This document shows, in pieces, positions 46,216-57,090 of a DNA stretch of 64,000 bases (position 1 is its first letter; the number at the start of each line of letters is the position of its first letter). Both the position numbers and the translations under genes were made by a program. Source of the stretch: Pogona vitticeps (taxonomy: Eukaryota; Chordata; Lepidosauria; Squamata; Agamidae); the NCBI RefSeq assembly GCF_051106095.1, contig NC_135785.1:185766045-185830044 (forward strand), given 5' to 3'. The notes under the pieces were generated by a model. It ran no database searches, had not been told where the DNA came from, and was given only the letters and a program-made list of their open reading frames with translations.

Positions 46216-49200
46216 GCATTTGTATTTTAACCATTTGGAGCACATGGTTACCCTTTATTTCAGTGAAATTCTCCACTAAATTCAAAACTAAATGTTGCTC
46301 TAGACATATCCATAGGCTGATATGCTCCACATGGAAATGAAACTTGCCTGCTTTATACACTTTGATATATGAAATGGTCCATAATTTTGACTTTATCTGA
46401 TCTATTTTTAAAAGCAAGTGCCTACATGACTAATCTGCTCAACTTGTGAAGGTGTCTTTGTTTCAGTAGCTTTCTTCATTTTGTCTAGTTTTTTTCTTGG
46501 TTTTTAAATTTACAGTGTTATAGAAAACACTGATTTTGCCTGTCTTGAGAAATGTTGCATCCTGATCTTTGCAAACAATACTTTCCTTTCTGAAATAGCC
46601 GTTGTTTACTATTTCCTTGTGTGCTGTAGACACCAGAATCAATACAGAGAACTGTTGTTAAAAACACTGAATTGTATTTGTGATCCTGGCATGAATGGAC
46701 AATACTTTCAGCAGCTCCTAAGAATGTTTTTCACAAACTGGCTTTTTTCAGAATCGAACTGATGCCTCATCTAGTCCAATGCTATGTAATACTGTATGAC
46801 TTGTTTGGATCAATTTTATTTCTGAGCCGGAAGGTTTTTTCAGCCAACTCACCTGAGATACTTTAAACAGAGTTGCAAAAGACTGAGACCTTGACATATG
46901 ACCTTTACGTATGAAATGTGTGCTTTGTTAGCTGCTGCTTTTGGAAACTGTGGTTGGAAATGCAAATGAAATCTAGCAATGTTTCTGTTAGAATGCATTG
47001 GATCATAGCTGATAAAAAGAATATTTAGAATATGATATTTCTTACTCACTTGCTAAGGATACTGAATAATAGATTTTTTTTGAGATTTTTACTATGTTTT
47101 GAACACAAAAGTTAACCGAAATATTCAACGTCCATCTTTTCCATTTGTCCTTTGCAAGTCCCCTATTGTTTAATACTTATACAAACAACTTAATCATTTA
47201 TATTGACATATTAAAATGGTCTATGAAGCCACAGAAATATAAGTGCATTATCAAGGAGAATATATAAGCAAAACGCCCTGAACAGCATTTGCTCCCTTTC
47301 TTCAATTATGCTTTTGATGTCACTAAAAATAAATGTGCCTTCTTTGGATTGGACTTTCGCAAGGAAGGATAGAGAAATTGTTGGGTCCTGGTAATAAATT
47401 AACTTTTTGTATTTGAAAGACCATGTGCATTTCCTTCTGTTATGAACCTTGGTATAGCTAATAGAAACAAAGATATTAATTGACAAGGGCAAGTTTCTAG
47501 GATAAAGCAAGAAAGCAAGTTACTGCGTCTTTGATTATGACAAATATTGTAATTGTTTCCACTCATGACTATTTAATGTAAAATCATAGTGCTTAATGTC
47601 AGAAGTCAAGTGGCTTCTCTCCTTTTTTTCTTGCATATAAAAATTATCTAAGGACAGATAAAGACTTCCTTTTAAGAGAACTACATAACATGTGCATATG
47701 AATTAAATTCAAATTCCATTTATTTACTAAACCTTTTAATACTTCACCAGTGATTTCAAAGCAGCCAATAAAGCTACTAGCAAACAGCAAAACTGCCCAA
47801 TACAGCATCATAACATAGCCTATTGGAAAATGCATGTGTTACCCTTTTGAGGACTATCTGAAGGGGAGGTACTCAACAAAGTCTGAGTGTGATCCACAGC
47901 TCTGTAACAGTAACTGAAACGGGCCTGTTTCTAGTGAAATGTACGTATTTAAATTTTCGGAAAAAACTCTTCTATTGGGCGAAGTATGTGAACCTTATGT
48001 TTCAGAAAGTGTATAGTCTCCACCAGGCTACTGAGTTCTCCACAGTTATTTCAACTGAGCTTATATTTGTATATTAAGTTGCAGTTAGAGTAGGATGATT
48101 TGAAGCAGTGCATCTTGCAAAAGGATTGCCTCACTAAATCCTCACTGAATCAGTTTGTCTACTCTAGTATGATTTACTGTGCTACACACCAGGATTTTGG
48201 CCAGTGTTTTCTGGGAGGAAACTGCAGCGATTCTTCCTGGGGTATCATGATTCTTTGGGAGGTACATTTTACAGAGCCTAAAGGCAAGTGACTCTACAAC
48301 CCCCAGAAAACGTTGCAGCACCTTCTTGCCAGGAAGCATTGTGGCAGGAAATATAGTTGTAGACCCTGATCCAGGTGAAGATGGTACCTATTATGGTGTA
48401 GTGGACACAGTGATGGCCTAGGACTATGGAAACCAAGGTTCAAATCTCAGCATGACCTTAGAGATTCACTGGGGGAGTGGAACTGATAAAACCATTCCTT
48501 AACTGTCTCACTTATTTTGAAATCTTTTTTAGAGTTGCTTCTGACTTAGTAACAGATAACTAACCAGCCAAATGAAGATAAGACCGTTGCCTAAAGGTGT
48601 AGGTCTGTGGATTGGAACTCCCAGAAGTCCAAACAATACAAATGGCAGATCCATAGCTGTGGGGATATTCCTGAAAATACACTGTTTAAACCAGATGCTC
48701 TTTGCCAGGAATTTCTTGTAGATGTCAAAAACAACCAGTCCTACCACCCAGAAGTATGGCTAAATACAGTTTGTTTGAGGTGTATATAATATTTTACTTC
48801 CAGATTTCCATAAATTCTTCTGGAAGGTCTTATTTTAAAATCTTAAACTTGTGTCATGCTTAAAAAAGTAAAAGTCCAACGCTTTTTTTTTTCAAAAAAG
48901 CCCAGCTTATGTTTTTATTTGCTTCTGTAATGCTATGAAACAAAAGTTTGTAATCCTTTTAAAAGAATTGGAGACAAATTAACTGCTGAGGGACATCAAA
49001 ACACCCCAGGGACTAAGCAATAATCAATGACATTGCTTCATGTATGTTTTTAAATAAGAACCAAAGTTTTAGCCCTGTTAAGATCAGCTTTGCAAGAAAC
49101 TGTTATGCCTACCTTGCCCCCTCCCTCAAAGCCTACTTAGCATTTGCATATGCAGCTGTTCTGGGAGATTTTTCTTCATAAAATATTTTAAAACCTGAGG

Positions 49201-50545
49201 AGTTTTCTTTTAAATATGAGAAGTTGGATCAGAACTAGATTTTACTGCCAGAAAACGGCTAGTAGTATCTGACTAGTTATATTTCTTTTAGAGAAACTGG
49301 AAAAAATCCTCCAGTGTGAGGATGCATCACTGAAGTAGAAGAACAGGGTCATCCATAATATGGTATTCACTGTTAGTAGTTATAGACATGAAAGCTAGAC
49401 AGTCAAGAAATCTGTCAAGAAAATTTTTGGGTATGTTGTGTATCTTGGACAGCCAGAAGTAAAACCTAAGTCATTTTTAAAGAAGCCTTGATTTTTATTG
49501 GAGAATGTCTTCCAGGTAAGGATTCTTGATCATTTGGGGATGATTTCTAGATGCTAGTGATGACTAGATAATATGTGAAGGACAAGTAAGCAGGCTTATT
49601 TCAGAAGGAACAGCGGTATGCTCCTGCTGATTGTCTCACTGCAAATGTTAATGAACACGTACAACCAAATGTAAACTTGCACATATTCATGTGATGTGCA
49701 CAATCTACTGTAGTTCTTGTCCCATTGCAGTGTGCAATTGGATTATTGACTTACCATACACTTACAAAAAAGCCCCTTCATTAAAAAAAGTTCAGGGATG
49801 TTGGAGTGGTTCACTAGATTGTTTACCAGTAGCGGTTAATAGCCAGTGGCACCAGGCAAAATCCTATTTTTACTTCACTTCATTCTTTGATCCTTGTTCT
49901 GCTTGCCACCATGTCCGGTTTGTAGTCCGCTTGTTGCCATGGGAAGGACATCTGGCAGCTTCAAGCAGCATCAGTGATCATGATACGTATCTCTGGTGAG
50001 TGGAATAATTCAAACAAGTTCTGTGTCACAAAGTAGCTGTATCATTTGGACTGTTTTTCCTTTCCATTTTCCCAAAATAGGGTTCTTCACAGTGCAAAAG
50101 GAGAGAGTGAAAGAACAAGAAGCATTACCGTAATTGGCAGTTCAGAGGGAAGTATAGTTTGATCGGCCATCAGGCCAGTAGAGTTCACTAGCTGAAACTA
50201 GTCAGTAATGTACAGTTTTTAAAAATGGATAAATTAACAAAGGGACTATTAATAGCGTTATCCATTAAAGAAAGAACACTAGTTTTGAATAGTTCTGTGT
50301 GTTCTTGTTAGTAGGTAGTATTACACTGAATCTTGCTGTATGAGGTTTACAATACTTAAAAAGAGCTGAAACCTCATAATTTTGTTGACCGTGTTTAGCT
50401 AGTGATTGTTTTTTTGGAAGGCCTAACACATTTTTCATGTTAAGATGCTTAATTTTACAGCTGCTTCACTACTATTCAATAATACCCATAAAATTAGATA
50501 AATGTATGTATAGCAAAATCTAGTTTTTAGTTCTGTTTATAGTAG
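46216..50545. other. Intron-like stretch
   Basis: About 4.3 kb, non-coding apart from the SINE at 48394 (separate). Eroded unclassified repeat sequence may lie near 46740-46830 and 48190-48370. A weak exon-like feature ends at CTCTG / GTGAGTGG near 49995, but it has no acceptor I trust and no recognisable peptide. Confidence 0.4.
48394..48560 (+). mobile_element. tRNA-headed SINE, first family
   Basis: GGTGTAGTGGACACAGTGAT opens the tRNA-like head; the B box is AAGGTTCAAATCTC. The body has GGGGGAGTGGAACTGATAAA, ACCATTCCTTAACTGTCTCA and TAGAGTTGCTTCTGACTTAG. Same order as 53740; diverged. Confidence 0.75.
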
Positions 50546-50705
50546 TTTTTGAAATGGTGCCTTGTTAGTCTGTGCCAGCATATCAGACAAACAAAATAAA
50601 AGTAAAAACAATCAAACATTTAAGAAAAACATTGTGGCACCTTGAAAGCTAACTGATATATTTTAACGTGAACTTTCATGGATCAAGTCCACTTCCTCAG
50701 GCATA
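50546..50705 (-). mobile_element. Penelope-type repeat with relic hammerhead core, minus strand
   Basis: On the minus strand, CTGAGGAAGTGGACTTGATC then CATGAAAG (plus coordinates 50673-50700) follows the hammerhead order: CUGANGA-like box, a G-C rich stem II with four-base apex, then GAAA. Stem II (GUGGA / UCCAU) pairs well. Next comes GTTAGCTTTCAAGGTGCCAC, the standard neighbour in this repeat family. The plus-strand left side also has GGTGCCTTGTTAGTCTGTGC, so related motifs occur at both ends in opposite orientations. Confidence 0.65.
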
Positions 50706-51879
50706 AAAGTGAGACTACACAGTAAATATTTATACATGTATATATGCCCCAAAATAAAGGACAATGAGTGGTTTGTAGATATAAGTTGCAAAGTGTGTGA
50801 GTCAGTGTGGTGTTTCACACCTAGTAATGATTTAAGACTCCTGTTTGAGACTCCATTCTTTTCCTTTGAAGCTTTGTTCTGTAAAAAGGAACAGTGGCTA
50901 GTGGGTAAATGGACCCCCGTCTATAAGATAAGAGCAGCAGAAACTACATAATCCCTTTGGCATTGCATGTATGGTAATGAGTTAACAGTCCCCGATTTTA
51001 CCTTTGAAGCTTATTCTGTAAATATAGTAATGGAAGAAACCTGGGCTATGGAAAATAGCAGCAGATAACAGCACAATTATTGTAGTATTCTACTGTACAT
51101 TTGGAAATGGCTTAAGAACCTTTGTTTATATTAGATAGACCCATTAAATGAGACTTATAAAGTCAACATTTATATAAGTCCCACCTATTCATTGAACCCC
51201 AGAGCAAGCAAAAACTCAAAATACTATATGAAAATTGAAAAGTATTTTTAAACAATGAAAATAGGAATACTGTTAGCTAATTTCATATTCCTTGTCTCTG
51301 AAGAATAGAGGCAGAACGCTTAAATTTTTCTCCTTTGTGTTTTATGTTTTGTTTATTATTTGCTGTAAATCCAGTTTTGTACTATATTTGATTGACTGTT
51401 AAAGAGAACCTTCACCTAGATTCCCAAATTATTTCTGTCCATTTTTCATTAGAGCATTCTCACACAAGAAAGGCCAGTGTATACTGTTTGTTTCTTGAGA
51501 TATTTTGCTTTAATTTTTGTTTTGCTTTAGTCCACTGAAACGCATGGGTGTCAGAGTACGTGGGAGGACAGAAATGATAATTCTATACAGTACTTTAATA
51601 GTATTTCTAATATATTTCAAGAATATTGTAAAATATTCAAAAGATTTTTCTTAAATATGTTTTTAATTTGAAGCAAATATAGAAAAATATTTATTCCATC
51701 AATTTCTCCATTGTATCCAGTGCTAGTGTTGGAAAAATTCCCAGGAAATTTAAAACAAAATATAGAGAATTTAAAGAAACAAATCATTAGAATATAAGAT
51801 TAATTGGAAAACATGGAGGATAAAAAGCAAATAAAAGAAGTATTAGGAATGGAGAGAATATATCAGTTTAATTTTATCT
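50706..51879. other. Intron-like stretch
   Basis: AT-rich, no exon or intact element recognised; the 80-codon frame at 50709 has no domain. Confidence 0.4.
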
Positions 51880-52195
51880 AGTTGGAGCAGTGGACAAAAG
51901 ATTGCGTAAAAATGGTGGATGTAGGGAAATTAGGGGATTTGAATAAATGGTATTACAAAAGGAAAACACAATGAAAATAAGGCAGTGGAAGGAATAAGTA
52001 AAAAATTTAAAAATGTTATTGGGAGCAGATAACCAACAAGATTTTCTTAAAATTTCATGTGAGTATGATTTGGAAGAAGAAATAAGTACTGCAGTTTGGA
52101 ATAATATATGAAATACAAGGATATTGAAATCTATGTCAGTAAGGATAAAGGAAAAATTGAATAAATTAATTTAGATGTGGTATTTAACTTTGATG
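51880..52195 (+). mobile_element. L1-like LINE fragment
   Basis: An A-rich stretch with many short frames. In one frame, residues such as EEISTAVWNN and later RIKEKLNKLI and MWYLTLM resemble the C-terminal region of L1-clade ORF2, where a conserved RWYLTP motif follows the thumb. The A-rich base bias also fits L1. Breaks are numerous and the copy is old. A compound microsatellite follows directly. Confidence 0.45.
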
Positions 52196-52218
52196 AAAAC
52201 CATGGATAATAGTGAATG

Positions 52219-52374
<156 letters not shown>

Positions 52375-52424
52375 CGAGAGAACATGGTAAAAGGAAAAAA
52401 TGAAAAAAATATTTTCACATACAT

Positions 52425-52620
52425 TACCTGAACTGGCCACTAAAAGGCACCAGAGACCATGCTATGTATTCTTCACTAAGAATTATTAATAACATGGATT
52501 CTGACAAGAGGTGAAAATGTTTTTTTCTGGATTTTTTTTCTTTTAATATTTCTAATATTTTCAGCCCATGGAAAAGTGAATCAGTAGATACTGATCGCAT
52601 GGATAAGGGGGTCCTGCTGT
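52425..52620 (+). mobile_element. Fragment ending in a Tigger-type right terminus
   Basis: The end reads GTAGATACTGATCGCATGGA then AAGGGGGTCCTGCTG followed by TA, a pattern like the right end of Tigger-type elements of the 'GGGGGTCCTACTG' kind. A shared block CTGAACTGGCCACTAAAAGG lies at its left side; its inverse appears at about 53935-53975. The left terminus is missing. Confidence 0.45.
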
Positions 52621-52671
52621 ATATTTAAATGTTGGCAATTGGTCTCCAATCAAATAAATGAAATAATTAAG

Positions 52672-52785
52672 TTTTATTTATTTATTTGTTTGTTTGTTTG
52701 TTTGTTTGACTTATATGCCGCCCACACTACCCAAAGGTCTCTGGGCAGCTTACAATATTTAAAATACAGTAAAAAGGCAAAATAA
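52672..52785 (-). mobile_element. LINE/SINE tail fragment, minus strand
   Basis: Starts with TTTATTTATTTG/TTTG tetranucleotide run, then ACTTATATGCCGCCCACACT and GGTCTCTGGGCAGCTTACAA. On the minus strand this is the common tail '…GGGCGGCATATAAGT' followed by an A-rich microsatellite. Orientation is therefore minus. Confidence 0.6.
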
Positions 52786-52968
52786 AAGGGCAAAATAATT
52801 TAGAGGTATGTCCTAAAAAAACACTTTAATAAATATTTGATAAGGGAAAATGTAAATGAACAACTAAGGAATTAATTTCAAACTTGTTAACAATGGTAAG
52901 ATTAATGGCAGCTGGGAAATAAAGTACATTTTTCAGTTAAATATATGATATAAAGAGGTTTGGAAGTA

Positions 52969-53645
52969 CAGTGGTGCCTCGCACAACGATTGCTTCATAC
53001 AACAACAAATTCACACAGCGATGGGTTTCTTTGAGGACTTTCCCCCATCGTTTAATGATGTTCTCTATGGGGGAATTTCACTTAACAATGTCCCTTTTTC
53101 GCTCCTGTAAAAGTGTCTTAAACTGTTTGAAACCTGTTTTAAATGCTTGCAATCGTTAGCCCACCTCCTGAACCCTATGCAAACTTAATTTGGTGTTGTT
53201 CTGAGTTGTCGTTAATTTTTGGTGAATTTTTTTATTCTCCATTGAAAGCCTTTGAACGGTCTGTTCAAAGGCTTTCAGTGGAGAATAAAAAAATTCACCA
53301 AAAATTAACGACGACTCAGAACAACACCAAATTAAGTTTGCATAGGGTTCAGGAGGTGGGCTAATGATTGCAAGCATTTAAAACAGGTTCCAAACATTGT
53401 AAGACACTTTCACAGGAGCGAAAAAGGACTTCGCAAAGCCATTGAAATGCATCGAGTCGGCTTCAATGCATTTCAATTGGGGAACCGGGTTTCACACAAC
53501 GATGTTTCCTATGGCGATTTTCGCTTAAGGATGGCAATCCGTTCCAATGCAGATTAACCGGTTTTCTATGCATTCCTATGGGAAATGATGTTTTGTAGAA
53601 CGATGGTTTCACACAGCGATGAATTTTTTGGAACCAATTAACAGT
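52969..53645. mobile_element. Tigger-like MITE with palindromic core, copy 4
   Basis: Starts CAGTGGTGCCTCGCACAACG after TA (52967-52968). The right side retains TTCACACAGCGATGAATTTT and TTGGAACCAATTAAC, but the last terminal bases are lost or changed, so 53645 is approximate. Most of the interior is a large palindrome (53093-53427, separate entry). Without it the flanks resemble the other copies. The mirrored 73-codon frames on opposite strands come from the palindrome and are not genes. Confidence 0.75.
53093..53427. repeat. 335-bp near-perfect palindrome
   Basis: The left arm 53093-53257 and right arm 53263-53427 are inverse complements around a 5-nt centre (53258-53262). Over long stretches they are identical, so the same 73-residue sequence with few changes can be read on both strands. 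Mismatches concentrate near 53110-53135 and 53390-53405. The arms begin CCTTTTTCGCTCCTG and its inverse. A read-through transcript would form a 165-bp duplex stem. Confidence 0.92.
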
Positions 53646-53739
53646 GTTACAGTATCTACGGGGCATTAGTTCTAAGCACCCCCCACACCTGTGGATGACA
53701 AAAAATGAAGAAATAGATAATACTATATATAGCATGGGA

Positions 53740-53935
53740 TTCCCAGAATGGTGTAGTGGATAGAGTGACGGACTCTGGAGAACAGGGTTTGAATCCCTGC
53801 TTGTCCATGAAATCTGACTGGTGGAGTAGAATGGGTAAAACCACTCCTTTAATATCTCACTTACCTTGAAAGCCTTATTAGGGTTGCTTTAAGTTGGTTC
53901 TGACTTGGCAGCACAGAACACACATACACAGATAC
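53740..53935 (+). mobile_element. tRNA-headed SINE, first family, well preserved
   Basis: Head AATGGTGTAGTGGATAGAGT and GACGGACTCTGGAGAACAGG, B box GGGTTTGAATCCC. The body is CTGACTGGTGGAGTAGAATG, GGTAAAACCACTCC and CTCACTTACCTTGAAAGCCT. The tail has TAAGTTGGTTCTGACTTGGC followed by an ACACA run. It is the clearest member of this family here, and the overlapping minus frames are SINE-derived. Confidence 0.85.
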
Positions 53936-54075
53936 ATAGCATGATCTCTGGTTCTCTCTCGTGGCCAGTTCAGATAAATACACTGTGGTTTTTTTACTTA
54001 CTAATTTTAGGCAGCAGGTAAGTGAATCTGCAGATACTGATCCCATGAATTGGGGTGTGTGTGTGTCCTATTGTA
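53936..54075. mobile_element. Eroded Tigger-type fragment
   Basis: Contains TGGTTCTCTCTCGTGGCCAG, whose inverse resembles 52425-52468, and GTGAATCTGCAGATACTGAT followed by CCCATGAATTGGGG, resembling 52580-52620. Both blocks recur but in a different relative orientation, suggesting a palindromic parent element. Confidence 0.4.
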
Positions 54076-54517
54076 TAGCTATTAATCATGTTAACATGTA
54101 ATATTGAATTTTAAAAAGGGTTTATAGATACTCTTTTAATAGATGGGGATGATGATATATTTTATATTAATAAAGAGTGGGACGTTAATTATATCTTCAG
54201 TGGTACTGGTGGGGTAGCACATTTTGTATAATTGTTTTTGTTATTTTGTGGTGTTAGTTCAATTTGCATGTTTCATAAAAGTAAAATAATATAAAAACTA
54301 GCATTTCTGTTTAGTATAAGTAATGTAGTACATGTCTTTTATGTGGAGTAGTGTTACATTCATGTATATGTCAAAAATGTTGTTCATCAGAGAACAATAA
54401 CTATCTTAATAGGGACCAATGAAAATTATAATGAATATCCCCTTAATGACAATAGTCTCTGCCTCTGGTCCTTTATAATTTTTTTAATTTGACTAATTAT
54501 ATTAATATAATAATTCT

Positions 54518-54602
54518 AACATGCGCTGGATTATGGAGAAAGCCAGAGAGTTCCAGAAAAACATCTACTACTGCTTCATTGACTACGCAAAAGCCTTTGC
54601 TG
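54518..54602 (+). pseudogene. BovB (RTE clade) LINE reverse-transcriptase fragment
   Basis: The plus strand encodes RWIMEKAREFQKNIYY then CFIDYAKAF, which matches the classic BovB ORF2 region around RT motif A (FIDYAKAFD in intact elements). Only about 28 codons remain and the frame then enters an unrelated element in the opposite orientation. BovB LINEs are abundant in squamates and are the textbook case of horizontal transfer between reptiles and ruminants (established knowledge). This small well-kept piece is a strong pointer to squamate DNA, but cannot date the event. Confidence 0.85.
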
Positions 54603-54880
54603 AGGTAGGTCACAGGATGATGGTTTCCATCATCGTCAGCTTGGCTCAGCATGGCTCCCAGCCCAACGTTGGATGCATCCGTGAAGACTATAAACTCCCG
54701 CTGGAAGTCTAGGGCTCTCAGGACTGGACCAGTGGTCAACACTGTCTTCAATTTATTAAAGGCTTCCTCGCAGTTGGCCGTTCATTGGATTTTCTCAGTT
54801 TGTCTTTTGTGGGTTAGATTAGACAGAAGGGCGGCTATCTTGCTGAAGTTAGGCACAAAGCGATGATATCTTGAAAATGA
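54595..54880 (-). pseudogene. Fossil Ty3/gypsy LTR-retrotransposon pol fragment
   Basis: On the minus strand the order of motifs is HRFVPNFSKIAALLSNLTHK (end of the reverse transcriptase), then LTTGPVLRALDFQREFIVF and TDASNVGLGAMLSQ (start of RNase H), followed by HHPVTYLSKGF. This is typical of vertebrate Ty3/gypsy pol. No LTRs, gag, protease or integrase were seen nearby. It is an isolated, broken fragment abutting the BovB piece. Age cannot be estimated without LTRs. Confidence 0.85.
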
Positions 54881-54952
54881 TTGACAAGAGTGATATGGGG
54901 CAATCATCACACATGCCATCAAATCTATTCCAGTTTATAGTGAATAGGAATA

Positions 54953-55357
54953 CAGTGGTGCCCCGCATAGCGAGGTTAATCCGTTCCGGATTAACCTTCG
55001 CTATGGGGAAACATCGTTAAGTGGGATGGGGAAACCCATTGGAACACATTAAACTTTGTTTAATGCATTCCAAATTGGCCCAAAACTCACCGGTCTCCGA
55101 TGTTTCCCCATGTCCCGGTGGCCATTTTGGGTGTCCCGGCGGCCATTTTGGGTGTCCCGGCGGCCATTTTTAGTGTTCCGGTGGCCATTTTGGGTGTCCC
55201 GGTGGCCATTTTTAGTGTTCCGGTGGCCATTTTGGAACTGCCGAACAGCTGTTCCCCCATTGCAATGCGAGGATGCCCTCGCATTAGCGATGGGGAAATC
55301 CGCATCAGTATGCGGATTCTTCGTTAAACGGTGCACTCGTTATGCGAGGCACCATTG
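54953..55357. mobile_element. Tigger-like MITE with 21-bp tandem array, copy 5
   Basis: Starts CAGTGGTGCCCCGCATAGCG and ends TATGCGAGGCACCATTG, with TA on both sides (54951-54952 and 55358-55359). The centre (55110-55235) is a tandem array of a 21-bp unit, entered separately. The remaining sequence is inverse-similar end to end. The 95- and 132-codon frames here are by-products of the array. Confidence 0.88.
55110..55235. repeat. Six-copy 21-bp tandem repeat
   Basis: Six units of exactly 21 bp of the form GTGTCCCGGCGGCCATTTTGG. Units alternate between an ending in TTTTGG and one in TTTTTA, and between CGGTGG and CGGCGG, so a higher-order pattern exists. On the minus strand each unit contains AAAATGGCCGCC, close to a YY1 site (AANATGGCGGC). 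The array sits inside a transposon and makes all three forward frames open. Confidence 0.95.
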
Positions 55358-56940
55358 TACTTTATTGCTTCATGGCCAGTCATGCTGTATGCATGAGCAG
55401 AGATTGAACCAATTTTTAAAAATAGTATTTAGCATCTATTTTAAGTATATGTAAACAATCAGAAAAGCATAAAATAATAATAAAATAATAAAATAACCAT
55501 TCTCAAATAAGTAGAGTGAAATTAAGTTGAAGAGCTTGTGAAGCAGGTAATGAGTTCTGCCTTTCCATGGTTTAGGTAACAAATTTATCAGTGCTATAGG
55601 ATATATAGTAGTCTGTGCCAGCTTGCAGAAATAAAACTCTACATAAAGGGGAATTGTTCTTGATCCCAGTTATTAAGGGTTTAAGATGCTTATCCCTCAC
55701 ATCTGCACAAAAAGGGGATTCTGTTAGAAAATGTATCATATTCCCCATTTTAGTGCATGCTGCTGGGCAATGTCTTGCCTCTACCATATTGGTCTGTATA
55801 ATGTCCCTAAATCTCTTTCAACTGTAATGAGTTAAATCTGCATTTAGTTAACAGTTGCCTTGGCTGGTGTGAGCTCATAAGTGACAAATATGGGGACACC
55901 TTTTCAAAAGGCAAGGAAAAGCCTTTGTGTATACTACTGGAACAGCAGCTAACTACAGATGCCATAGTAGGCTGGATGTCAGAATAGTAGTCTGGAGTGG
56001 ATTGAAGATGACAATATGAGTGTAGCTATATTCAGCTGCTCTGTTACTCTGTTTTGGCCTGCCGGCCTGAATGATATTTTAAAAATACTTGTATCTACCT
56101 TTGTGCAGAGAAATTAATTGTATTTGCAGGACATGGGGAGGGGAAAAAAAGATCAAGAACAAGATCCAGCTCCCATTCCCCACTAAAAGCGGTCAAACAA
56201 TTATGAATTAATAATCTGATCACTTGAAAAGACTTGGTAAGTGGAATTTCTGCTAATATATGCTCAAATAGATATGAGGCTTCCACCATTGGAATCAGAA
56301 ACTCAAGGTCCAGCAGATACAAATTCCACTTTGAACATCTTTAAATCATCATCAGGGGTTGAGTCTGCAAGCCCCCAACTAACATTGTGTAATCCAGCCA
56401 GAACCCGTCACCCAAGAAAACAGAAGCTAATCAGGGCTATCAAAAGGAATTCCCTCCTTACAACTGAGATAGTTAAAAATATTTTCCAGCAGCTTACATT
56501 CGCCTCCAATAAACTAGATTCATCAAGTCATGCTTCTTGATGTTCTCAGCTAGAAGATTACCAAGACTCTCCCCTCGCTGACTTCTCTGGAGAGTGATGT
56601 TAACAGCAATTTTGCATTGCCTAACAGGAGGGCGCAGACTTTGCAGACCGCTTTTCCAGGAAGAGGCAACAGCTGGAGGCCTGAGCCTGGAGAACAAGGG
56701 GGATATGCCGTCTGCTGAAGACTAACCAAATAGTGCTGCATGTTGCTAATAACCAGATAAATCAAGGATGATGGACAAATAGAACTATTCAGCATTCACT
56801 GAGTCAACTATTGTGCTCAGATAACTGGTTTATTGACCTACAAAAGATGAAAAACTGCCAGGCTCACCATCAAGTTTTACTGACTTTCAAACAGGCAACC
56901 ATACCCTCCATGTTATAGCAATCAATTCCAGACTTTCCTG
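55358..56940. other. Intron-like stretch
   Basis: No exon or intact element is recognised. Frames at 55572, 55615, 56095, 56241 and 56550 have no motif. The plus frame of 99 codons at 56241 is somewhat protein-like (56241-56540) and could be an old retroelement remnant, but I cannot name it. Confidence 0.35.
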
Positions 56941-56944
56941 GATA

Positions 56945-57090
56945 TACCATACTCAGAAGTGGTTTACCATTCTCTTCTGGGCCTGGTCTGAACTTGTCTA
57001 GCTTGCCCAAGGCCACACAGGCTGGCTCTTCAGCTACAGTGGAGCATCAAACTCCAGACCCAGCTGACTCACTGAACTATCTAGTTAGCA
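56945..57090 (-). mobile_element. tRNA-headed SINE, second family, minus strand (partial)
   Basis: Plus-strand phrases CATACTCAGAAGTGGTTTAC, GCTTGCCCAAGGCCACACAG, CAAACTCCAGACCCAGCTGA and CTCACTGAACTATCTAGTTA follow the order of 13695 and 41911. The 3' part is missing. Confidence 0.65.

Noticed and set aside
49691-49999. 102-codon frame ending at a GTGAGT donor-like sequence
   Set aside because: No confident acceptor and the peptide has no familiar motif. A single donor-like match is expected by chance in this length of DNA.
53143-53377. Two 73-codon frames with almost the same protein on opposite strands
   Set aside because: This is the consequence of the palindrome, not two conserved genes.
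55049-55454. Frames of 95 and 132 codons with repeated 7-residue units
   Set aside because: The 21-bp tandem array encodes a 7-residue repeat by arithmetic (21 is divisible by 3). It lies inside a non-autonomous transposon.
56241-56540. 99-codon frame with a protein-like composition
   Set aside because: No start context, splice sites or known motif. It was left as an unclassified non-coding stretch.
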